Assembly (NCBI GenBank): GCA_021805405.1
Contig: JAJZFK010000331.1
Coordinates: 1-8,700, forward strand
Direction: 5' to 3'
From: a bacterium
Lineage (GTDB): Bacteria; Armatimonadota; Chthonomonadetes; Chthonomonadales; Chthonomonadaceae
DNA length: 8,700 nt
In this document: piece after piece, positions 1 to 6,108 of the stretch
Layout: each line of letters opens with the position of its first letter
Numbering within the stretch: position 1 is the stretch's first letter
Made by a program: the position numbers and the translations under genes
Notes under the pieces: generated by a model
What the model was told of the DNA's origin: nothing
The model's input: only the letters and a program-made list of their open reading frames with translations
The model's database searches: none

Positions 1-2
1 GA

Positions 3-482
3 ACCTCGCTGGGCGTTGAAATTGCTACGGGTAACAGCATGGCTCACGGCCATGAAAACCACCTGCGCGCAATCAACCGGGTGAGGGGCTGCGGCTCCAT
101 TAGAGCCGCGGTGGAGGAGGGCGTGCTAACCAGTGGTATCATGCACGCCTGCATCACCACCAATACCGACTATGTACTGGCAGGCAGCATTAGAGATGAC
201 GGCCCCTTGCCAGACGTTATAACAGATGTAATAAAGGCCCAGGACGCCATGCGTAGCCAGGTTAAAGGTGTTGCTGTGGCGCTTATGGTAGCCACTACGC
301 TTCACTCTGTGGCTACTGGTAACCTGCTGCCTGCTAGTGTGCGAACGCTTTGTGTAGACAGCGATGCGGACTCGGTTATTAAACTGATGGATAGAGGCAC
401 CCATCAGGCGTTTGGGATCGTTACCGACTGCGAATTCTTCCTGAAAGAGCTTGCTGCCAGGCTGCCTGATGTAGAAGCATGA
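3..482 (+). CDS. Ornithine cyclodeaminase-like protein (TIGR00300 / LOR-SDH family), 5' end outside the window
   Basis: Partial: the frame is open from the first bases, so the gene begins upstream; 159 C-terminal residues are visible. The first in-frame ATG (39) is internal, because the residues before it (TSLGVEIATGNS) already match the family. Recognisable family signatures are AHGHENHLRAIN, VLAGSIRDDGPLPDV and TLHSVATGNLLP, followed by a short acidic C-terminus. Members of this family form the C-terminal half of the cyanobacterial enzyme AgrE/ArgZ and occur as separate proteins in archaea. They bind NAD and convert ornithine to proline with release of ammonia; older annotations call them LOR/SDH (lysine-ketoglutarate reductase/saccharopine dehydrogenase) proteins. 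The stop overlaps the start of the next gene by 4 bases (ATGA), which implies translational coupling to the arginine dihydrolase. Cytoplasmic. The family call is firm; the ornithine cyclodeaminase activity is inferred from the family and the neighbour. Confidence 0.85.
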   Translation, partial: TSLGVEIATGNSMAHGHENHLRAINRVRGCGSIRAAVEEGVLTSGIMHACITTNTDYVLAGSIRDDGPLPDVITDVIKAQDAMRSQVKGVAVALMVATTLHSVATGNLLPASVRTLCVDSDADSVIKLMDRGTHQAFGIVTDCEFFLKELAARLPDVEA

Positions 483-1297
483 TGAGCGAGCAAATGTCCG
501 TTGGCACTAACAGGGTGATGATGTGTGCGCCAACCTCTTATCGCCTTGAGTATGAGATCAATCCGTGGATGAGACTGGAGAATCGACCAGATACGGGGCT
601 GGCTGCCAAACAGTGGGACCTGCTTTATGAGGTCTTAAAGACCAGGGCGGGTGCCGAAATAGAGCTGATACCGCAGGTTGAAGGTTGTCCGGATATGGTT
701 TTCACTGCGAACGCGGGGTTGGTGAAGGGCGACATAGCGCTTCTTGCAAGTTTTCGTCATCCGCAGCGAGCGCTGGAAGAACCTCATTTCGATCGTTGGT
801 TTAAAGAGCATGGATATACTGTACACACGCCACCCCAGGGGTGCAAGTTTGAAGGCGAGGGTGATGCGCTGTTTGCCGGGAGCAACCTGGTGGCCGGTTA
901 CCTTAAGCGAAGTGATATCTGCTCACACCGATGGATGGCCGATATGTTATCGACGACGGTGTTATCGCTGGAGCTGGTTGATGACAGGTGGTATCACCTC
1001 GATACGTGCCTGCTACCTCTTTCGCGCAACAGGGTGGCTTTCTATCCTGGCGCATTTGATGAGTATGCGCAAACCGTGATTCGACATCACTACGAAACTA
1101 TCGACGTAGAACTTGAGGAGGCGCTGAGGTTTGCGTGCAACGCAGTCGTCGTTGGTGACACAGTTGTCTTGCCATCTGGGTGTCCCAAGCTTGAGGCAGA
1201 CCTGCAGGAGTGTGGCTATTCAACGATTAACGTAGAGATGTCGGAATTTCTGAAATCAGGTGGTGCATCTAAATGCCTTACGCTTCTGTTGAATTAA
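479..1297 (+). CDS. argZ: Arginine dihydrolase (amidinotransferase/GDAT superfamily, ArgZ-type)
   Basis: 272 residues, the size of the N-terminal catalytic domain of cyanobacterial ArgZ/AgrE. Predicted reaction: L-arginine + 2 H2O -> L-ornithine + CO2 + 2 NH3, in the cytoplasm. The five-bladed guanidino-modifying fold is marked by EINPWM (26-31), CPDMVFTANAG (70-80), FEGEGDALF (124-132), YHLDT (172-176), FACNAV (218-223) and the C-terminal GGASKCLTL (261-269). Expected active-site residues are present: Asn28, Asn78, Glu125, Asp129, His173 and nucleophile Cys266. The Asn in the DMVFTAN motif is the one linked to dihydrolase rather than simple deiminase activity. Start: ATG at 479 gives the ATGA overlap with the cyclodeaminase gene; ATG at 482 or 494 are alternatives, and no strong ribosome site is seen, as expected for a coupled start. 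Dimethylargininase or another amidinohydrolase is possible but fits less well. Confidence 0.85.
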   Translation: MMSEQMSVGTNRVMMCAPTSYRLEYEINPWMRLENRPDTGLAAKQWDLLYEVLKTRAGAEIELIPQVEGCPDMVFTANAGLVKGDIALLASFRHPQRALEEPHFDRWFKEHGYTVHTPPQGCKFEGEGDALFAGSNLVAGYLKRSDICSHRWMADMLSTTVLSLELVDDRWYHLDTCLLPLSRNRVAFYPGAFDEYAQTVIRHHYETIDVELEEALRFACNAVVVGDTVVLPSGCPKLEADLQECGYSTINVEMSEFLKSGGASKCLTLLLN

Positions 1298-1318
1298 CTT
1301 AGCTCTCGGTAAGTACGC

Positions 1319-1354
1319 CAACAGGACGCAAACATACGTATTTGCGTCCTGTTG
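1319..1354. terminator. Perfect 14-bp inverted repeat between convergent genes, probable bidirectional terminator
   Basis: CAACAGGACGCAAA (1319-1332) pairs perfectly with TTTGCGTCCTGTTG (1341-1354) around an 8-base loop. It lies 21 bases after the dihydrolase stop and 41 bases beyond the stop of the opposing gene that ends at 1396, so it could serve both. There is no proper T-run on either side, so termination may be inefficient or need other factors. Confidence 0.6.
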
Positions 1355-1395
1355 CATTTACGATCAGCTGGCGAGCGTTATCCGCTTTTGCGATC

Positions 1396-1938
1396 TTAAC
1401 CCAATGGAAGGCGCACTTGTACTGAAAGCAACGGATCGCCAAATCCTGGGAATTGTACGTCCCCTTCAATTCCAAGCCGCTTGGTTATGTTAGCACCTAC
1501 AAAGAATTTGCCACCAAACTGGGTGTCGCCTGCAATGTAAGCACCTATGCCACCGCCAATATACAGTCCCGTTATGCCGGTTCCTGGCGGTGTAAAGATC
1601 TGATTGAATGTTATAGGTATCAGCGTGTTAATCCCATGCGGCCCGCCATCTACAATGGCTTCAACATCAATCCTGCTAGTAAATGTGGGAATAATGTGAA
1701 ACGCTGGTAAGGTAAAGTCAATTCCACCATCGAAATTGAAATTAGGCGAAACCTCGGCACCTAAACGAAGGTGGATAGGTATTGGGTTAATGCGTCCTAT
1801 CAACGCCCGCACCTCCTTGTGCGCGGGGTTGATTGAAAGCTTCAGGGACTGCAGGGTTGGGGCCTGTGCTTTCGCGCTGATCGATGAGGCTGCAGCGACC
1901 AAGGCAAAACCGAGCTGCAACCAACTCGTGTTTCTCAT
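1396..1938 (-). CDS. Secreted protein with outer-membrane beta-barrel character, unknown function
   Basis: 180 residues. A signal peptide is clear: MRNTSW, a hydrophobic stretch LGFALVAAASSI (about 9-20), then SAKAQA with likely cleavage near residues 24-26. The mature chain has alternating polar/apolar strands rich in Gly and aromatics, such as IHLRLGAEV (55-63), LYIGGGIGAYIAG (125-137), FGGKFFVGANITKRLGIEGD (141-160) and the final LLSVQVRLPLG. This pattern resembles small outer-membrane barrels, although the chain ends in Gly rather than the usual aromatic residue. I do not recognise a named family. Translation starts at ATG 1938 behind AGAGGAGA, 7 bases upstream. It follows the large multidomain gene by 45 bases on the same strand, so the two are probably co-transcribed and may work together at the cell surface. 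No substrate can be assigned. Confidence 0.75.
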   Translation of the reverse strand: MRNTSWLQLGFALVAAASSISAKAQAPTLQSLKLSINPAHKEVRALIGRINPIPIHLRLGAEVSPNFNFDGGIDFTLPAFHIIPTFTSRIDVEAIVDGGPHGINTLIPITFNQIFTPPGTGITGLYIGGGIGAYIAGDTQFGGKFFVGANITKRLGIEGDVQFPGFGDPLLSVQVRLPLG

Positions 1939-1983
1939 TCAAATTCTCCTCTATAGATTTGTGCCTGGCTTTGAAGTTTTAAA

Positions 1984-4900
1984 TCAGCGAACCAGGGTGA
2001 TGGCTGCGATCTTAACATTAGGTTCAACTGGGAGCCTTATCGCAACCAAACTTTTCTGCACCGGTAATTGTATGACTGTATCATATAGCGCACATGTTCC
2101 CGAATGTGGGCCGGCTGCTGTCATGTGGTATCTGCAAAGATATGCTACGTGCTGCATATAGTCCTCAGGCTGCAGCCACGGATATGCAGTCATTGCAAAC
2201 AGATCCTCCGAGGTGCCCACAGGCTCCTTGAAGATCAGCTTGATCTGAGTATTGATGACTGTTCCGGTTGCCGCAAGTAGCAAGTGTACGGTGGTGCATG
2301 GGTGAGGCTTGTCGCCCATACTTAGAAGTTGTCCATTGCACGCTACAAACGACTCAGTTCCCGATGAAGTGGCGGGCCACTTAAACGAGATGCTTCGTGG
2401 TGACGAAGGACCAGTAGCTGCACCCGGAAGCCAGACGCCGTCCGGCACGGTATCCGCAAGTGCATAGGGAGGAAGGCCGTCAACGGGGAATTCGTTGCCT
2501 GCGCCGTCAAACCCACCCACATTTTTCGTTACTAACTTACGTTTGTTACCAGAAGATGCTGCAGCCGACATATCCACGAAGTGCAGGGAGCCCTGGATAA
2601 CGTGTACAAGCTGAACAGTCTCTTGATTGGCTCGGAGAGCCCTCGTTGAAGACGCCCATCTGTCGCCAACTTTCAGGTCCCAAACCAGCCAGTAGTAGCC
2701 ATTGTTCTGAGGTGTGTTTAACCAGGCCAGCATTCCGTTGACCATAGCACCCGGAGCTATATCGGTTGAAATCGGTGTTATCTCATCATTGAATGCGTAC
2801 TCTGTGCCGTCCAGGTAGTACCAGTGGTAACCCACGCTCACCGCGTTTTTTAGCCATGTTTGTGGTCCATCGTTGCGTACCGAGAGAAGCACGGGCAGCC
2901 TCTTTCCGCCAGGCAGTTGAGAGGGAGTTCTATTGGAAATAAACCTGGGTCCGAAATCGTCTGCCACAACAGCCAGTGGCACATCAGCCGTGGAGGTGCC
3001 ACGACCGTCCGGGGTCACAATGTCCCAGTGCGCAACGTATTTCCAGGTGTCGTCATAGTTCCAAACATCTAGCCCTTTTCCGTCCGCCGTTAGCAGTGGA
3101 AATTCCACAGTAGCTGCAACAGTTTGCCCAGGTGGCACTGCAGTCTTAAGCAGTACAGAGGCATCGGCAGCATTGGTGCTGCTCGACTTTGCGCTATCCA
3201 CCATAAACCTGTCGGTGCGATTGAGTACAAGCGAGACACGCCCACCCGCCGGCCATGTAGCCTCGCCGTCGTTGCGCAGGAGCACATTAACGGGATACAC
3301 GCTGCTAGTTTCTACGGTTGCCGGCAGATCGTCAGCTATTAACCTTGCTCGCACCGGTGCAGTAGCGGCAGGCAGCGAGATTGTCACAGGGACTGTAACC
3401 GTTGAACCGGCACGGTTACCACCAATGAATATCATTCCGGTTCCGGCGCTTTGCAGCGTCGCCAAGCCTATTTGCAGTAGGTATTGCCCCGGTGGTAGTG
3501 GCGCTCCATCTGCACCTATTGCAGCAACTGGAAGGTTTACCACCGCAGAGTGCATAGGTAACACAACACCGTCCACTGGCGTGGGTGGCCCAAACTGGTC
3601 CTGGACACCTTGCCTTATCCACCGGTACGCCCAGGCTGCTGGAATCGCAGGTGCTTGGGCACCCCAGGGCGTGATGCCGCTATTTTCAGCGCGAACATCC
3701 ACCCGGCACACCTCACCCGCTACCATCTTGCGTGGTGCGTCGTCAAACTGAATAATTGCAGCATGCTGTGAAACACCCTGCAGCTGGCGAGTGAACTCCC
3801 GCGTAAGGTCACTAATACTGTATCCCTCTTCCAGCGTGGGGGCGGTTTCTGCCCCAAACTGGTAGGCGTTCCAGCCAGGTATTAGCACCCAAGTGGGATG
3901 CTGTGCAAGCGCAGCTGTCCATGAGTTCTGGTAAGTGGCACCCAGCTGGCGTCGTTCCAATTGCGCCACAGATCCATCGCCAGTTAACGTGGGGTCATAC
4001 CCCGCGTAAACCGAAGCTATGCGTAACCAGGACGTGGATGTAACAGGCTGGCTCACGGGCGCAACTGATGGATTGAAGGTGCCGTCGACAGCATTCGGTC
4101 CCTTGAAATCACTCGTACCGATAAGGATTAGATCGACATGGTGAAAATCGCGGGCAAACCATTCGCGCAGAGTGAGCTGCCATCCCAGCGGAAGACCGGC
4201 CAGGGGTTGACTGTTAGCTATAAATATCGGGCAGGCCGTTCCGTCACCGTTCGCCTTGGTTAGCGGTATCTCAAAGCGTGCCCATTCAGGAATTCGTTGG
4301 TAGTAATTCCGGATAATGCGGTACAGTTCGTCGAGTGATATAGACGTTTTGCTGTCGATGTCTGTCAAATCGAGGAAGAGGCCAATAGAGGGCGTCTCCT
4401 GGGAATGTGCATGAAGAGTCGAAAGCGCCATACCTAGGCTGGTAGCTGCGAAACCTATCATACGATCGTCGCGGCCCACACGGTAGTCGGGTAGAAGTAC
4501 GTCTACTCCCTCCTGATGCGCTTCCATTAACTGTTCGCGCAAATAGTCCAGGTTACCGTACGAAAACCAGGGACCGGTGCCGCCGATGGGATGTTGCGCC
4601 AGAAGCGAACCTCCGTGATCCTCAACTCCAGCTTGTGGAAGTTCCTTGTGCGGGTCACCTTGAAAGCTAAGATCAAACAGAGCTAGCGTAGCAGGGGGAA
4701 CGGCCTGAGGAACGTGAGTATGTAGCGTGGGCAACATCCGTACCACTACAGCTACACCTGGTGGAGCTGGTTTCGGAGTGAACGGTGCACGCTTTCGTGC
4801 TGCCGTAGTACGAATGACCGACATCTGTGCGGCCGCGTCGGTGCGAACGGTAATTGGGATACTCGCAAGATCGCTCCACTCGCCAGGTTCAATGATCCCA

Positions 4901-5703
4901 TCGATCACCGGTGCAAATTTAACTGCCTCGGTTGCCACGGCTAGATTTGAAGTTGGAGCATGTGGCGCGGTGTCCAGAACAAGGGTGCCAAAATCGGCAG
5001 GGTCAAAGATTTGGTCTCGTGACGTTATATCGTGCGACCAGCTTGTTACAGCCGGGCTATCGGGCGAAGTAGAAAGTACGTCTACATTGAAACCAAGTCT
5101 CATACCTGCTTCAGGGGTAACACCAATGTCGACCCAGGGAACCGCAATTTCTACCGTGTACCCGGGCATGAACGCGTGCGTACTGCGCTCCTCACCATGT
5201 CGAACAACCTGGAATTTGATTATTTTGCTGAACAGAGAGAGGCGTGCAGCTTCTCGCTTTGGCGCATCGGTCATTTTTAGTACGTTAGCCATTGCATCGT
5301 TAAAAGCCGACATGCCGTTGAACAGCGGTGTTAATTTGGAGCCTCTATATAGTTGAACACCCCCCATAGCACTGGCTGCTATAACGACCGTATTCGCATC
5401 GGGAACGCTGGACGTGTTAGCGTCGTTTGTCTGGAGCGTGAATACGACAGAGTCGTCTTTCAGTGGATCAGAAAATGCCGTGGTATTGTCACCGTGAAGA
5501 GTAGGTTTGTTTACTACTGCGGCGACATAGAGGTAGGTGTTATCCCACGAGGAATAGGTTACTGCGCTATCAGGCAGGGTCAAAACGGATTGGCTTTGCG
5601 GGGTTGAAGGTGCGGGGCTCACTACGCCGGGTACCTGAGCCACAGCGGAGTTCGCGCCTAGCGCCAGTGCCGACAGGGCCGCTAACAGGGCCAACTTGCC
5701 CAT
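1984..5703 (-). CDS. Secreted 1239-residue multidomain protein: DOMON/CBM9-like, GH99/DUF5010-like barrel, three NBR1-type Ig-like modules
   Basis: Signal peptide at 1-22 (MGKLALLAAL...ANSAVA, cleavage before QVPG). Residues about 40-245 form a DOMON/CBM9-like beta-sandwich (SSWDNTYLYVAAVVN; GYTVEIAVPW; LGFNVDVL). Residues 265-285 (PVIDGIIEPGEWSDL) look like the opening strand of a second CBM9-type module, cut short by a basic, Pro-rich linker (about 300-316). Residues 337-645 resemble the GH99/DUF5010 (beta/alpha) barrel: YLREQLMEAHQEGVDVLLPD (387-406), SIGLFLDLTDI (439-449) and VLIPGWNAYQFGAE (606-619). Three Ig-like modules of NBR1 type follow, marked by RAENSGITPW (671), LRNDGEATWPAGG (809) and VRNDGPQTW (942). 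A C-terminal domain (about 1036-1239) contains GGFDGAGNEFP and is seen in other secreted carbohydrate-active proteins. Start at ATG 5703 is set by AAGGAG 7 bases upstream. Binding or cleavage of extracellular polysaccharide is inferred; the usual acidic residues of the barrel motif are absent. Domain edges are estimates. Confidence 0.85.
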   Translation of the reverse strand: MGKLALLAALSALALGANSAVAQVPGVVSPAPSTPQSQSVLTLPDSAVTYSSWDNTYLYVAAVVNKPTLHGDNTTAFSDPLKDDSVVFTLQTNDANTSSVPDANTVVIAASAMGGVQLYRGSKLTPLFNGMSAFNDAMANVLKMTDAPKREAARLSLFSKIIKFQVVRHGEERSTHAFMPGYTVEIAVPWVDIGVTPEAGMRLGFNVDVLSTSPDSPAVTSWSHDITSRDQIFDPADFGTLVLDTAPHAPTSNLAVATEAVKFAPVIDGIIEPGEWSDLASIPITVRTDAAAQMSVIRTTAARKRAPFTPKPAPPGVAVVVRMLPTLHTHVPQAVPPATLALFDLSFQGDPHKELPQAGVEDHGGSLLAQHPIGGTGPWFSYGNLDYLREQLMEAHQEGVDVLLPDYRVGRDDRMIGFAATSLGMALSTLHAHSQETPSIGLFLDLTDIDSKTSISLDELYRIIRNYYQRIPEWARFEIPLTKANGDGTACPIFIANSQPLAGLPLGWQLTLREWFARDFHHVDLILIGTSDFKGPNAVDGTFNPSVAPVSQPVTSTSWLRIASVYAGYDPTLTGDGSVAQLERRQLGATYQNSWTAALAQHPTWVLIPGWNAYQFGAETAPTLEEGYSISDLTREFTRQLQGVSQHAAIIQFDDAPRKMVAGEVCRVDVRAENSGITPWGAQAPAIPAAWAYRWIRQGVQDQFGPPTPVDGVVLPMHSAVVNLPVAAIGADGAPLPPGQYLLQIGLATLQSAGTGMIFIGGNRAGSTVTVPVTISLPAATAPVRARLIADDLPATVETSSVYPVNVLLRNDGEATWPAGGRVSLVLNRTDRFMVDSAKSSSTNAADASVLLKTAVPPGQTVAATVEFPLLTADGKGLDVWNYDDTWKYVAHWDIVTPDGRGTSTADVPLAVVADDFGPRFISNRTPSQLPGGKRLPVLLSVRNDGPQTWLKNAVSVGYHWYYLDGTEYAFNDEITPISTDIAPGAMVNGMLAWLNTPQNNGYYWLVWDLKVGDRWASSTRALRANQETVQLVHVIQGSLHFVDMSAAASSGNKRKLVTKNVGGFDGAGNEFPVDGLPPYALADTVPDGVWLPGAATGPSSPRSISFKWPATSSGTESFVACNGQLLSMGDKPHPCTTVHLLLAATGTVINTQIKLIFKEPVGTSEDLFAMTAYPWLQPEDYMQHVAYLCRYHMTAAGPHSGTCALYDTVIQLPVQKSLVAIRLPVEPNVKIAAITLVR

Positions 5704-5761
5704 ACGGTCTCTCCTTGGTCTTCAGTATTACCCGGCAAGCTACAGGCCGGTACTTTGATAT

Positions 5762-5770
5762 ATTCTAGCA
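5762..5770 (-). promoter_or_regulatory. Candidate extended -10 promoter for the large secreted protein
   Basis: Read on the minus strand, TGCTAGAAT has the extended -10 form TGnTAnAAT. No good -35 lies 17 bases upstream (CTTCGT), which extended -10 promoters can tolerate. Transcription would start near 5755, giving a leader of about 50 bases. Alternatives further upstream are TTGATT-N17-AATAAT (5923-5895) and TTGACG-N17-TACATA (5914-5886), which overlap the ATTTGTA elements. The choice cannot be settled by eye. Confidence 0.35.
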
Positions 5771-5861
5771 CACCTGATATATTTACGAAGGATTGTGCAT
5801 TTGTGACCGCCGCAAACAGTGTAATGCAATGATTATGCGTTTTTGTTGGTCCAAAATTGGC

Positions 5862-5904
5862 ATTTGTAACTGTAGGTAATATTTGTATGTACAAATTATT
5901 TGTA
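5862..5904. repeat. Cluster of ATTTGTA elements in alternating orientation
   Basis: ATTTGTA occurs at 5862-5868, 5881-5887 and 5898-5904, and its reverse complement TACAAAT at 5890-5896. The last three are packed head to head as ATTTGTA-TG-TACAAAT-T-ATTTGTA, so each neighbouring pair forms an inverted repeat, while the outer two sit inside a 10-bp direct repeat ATTTGTATGT (5881 and 5898). Such phased elements commonly mark a cooperative protein-binding site. The bound protein is unknown. Confidence 0.55.
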
Positions 5905-5974
5905 TGTGCGTCAAATTAATCAATCAAAAGTACAAAATTGCACAATTACTAACCATTGTTGCTCCTCAAAAACC

Positions 5975-5991
5975 GATTAAGTTACTTAATC
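5975..5991. promoter_or_regulatory. Perfect 17-bp palindrome, candidate operator
   Basis: GATTAAGT and ACTTAATC are exact reverse complements around a single T. The site lies 43 bases upstream of the -35 box of the LacI-gene promoter, between the two divergent units. Size and symmetry fit a dimeric helix-turn-helix regulator. Classical LacI-family sites usually have a central CG and even symmetry, so assignment to the adjacent LacI protein is uncertain. Confidence 0.5.
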
Positions 5992-6034
5992 ATGTCAAAT
6001 TACATTAAATATAAAGCTAACTGTAACAAAAGCA

Positions 6035-6063
6035 TTGACAAAAATGCGATGTGTTGATACAAT
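6035..6063 (+). promoter_or_regulatory. Sigma70-type promoter of the LacI-family gene
   Basis: TTGACA at 6035-6040 (consensus -35), a 17-base spacer, then TACAAT at 6058-6063 (one mismatch to the -10 consensus). Transcription should begin near 6070, giving a leader of about 39 bases before the GTG start at 6109. This is the best promoter in the window. Confidence 0.8.
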
Positions 6064-6085
6064 GAAAGTGCCTAAACCTTAATGC

Positions 6086-6095
6086 AGTGTACACT
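6086..6095. promoter_or_regulatory. 10-bp palindrome AGTGTACACT in the LacI-gene leader
   Basis: A perfect palindrome lies between the predicted transcription start (about 6070) and the ribosome site (6097-6102). An operator here could block transcription and allow autoregulation. It is short enough to arise by chance. Confidence 0.3.
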
Positions 6096-6096
6096 T

Positions 6097-6102
6097 GGAG
6101 GG
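6097..6102 (+). promoter_or_regulatory. Ribosome binding site that fixes the LacI-gene start at GTG 6109
   Basis: GGAGGG ends 6 bases before GTG 6109. The in-frame ATG at 6082 has no such site, would lie only about 12 bases after the predicted transcription start, and would add nine residues (MQCTLGGNV) ahead of a normal LacI N-terminus. GTG 6106 is only 3 bases from the site and is less likely. Confidence 0.75.
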
Positions 6103-6108
6103 AACGTG

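Larger units (their letters stand above)
5704..6108. other. Divergent AT-rich intergenic control region without a gene
   Basis: About 400 bases separate the leftward secreted-protein unit from the rightward LacI unit. The stretch 5820-6060 is strikingly AT-rich compared with the genes on both sides. It carries the LacI promoter, palindromes and repeats listed separately. I found no convincing coding frame with a ribosome site. The position suggests that both units are controlled from here. Confidence 0.8.

Noticed and set aside
39..41. ATG 39 as the start of the cyclodeaminase-like gene
   Set aside because: Family sequence continues in frame upstream to the window edge and the visible part is far shorter than the family, so this Met is internal.
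1736..2161. 141-codon plus-strand frame across the junction of the two minus-strand genes
   Set aside because: It runs over a signal peptide, a ribosome site and the end of the large gene on the other strand; the translation looks like a shadow.
3173..3751. 192-codon open frame on the plus strand
   Set aside because: It lies fully antisense to the large secreted protein, has no ribosome site, and its translation shows no domain; the minus-strand reading has a continuous domain structure.
4727..5356. 209-codon open frame on the plus strand
   Set aside because: Also antisense inside the large gene, opposite its CBM9-like region; it is low in recognisable motifs and has no promoter or ribosome site.
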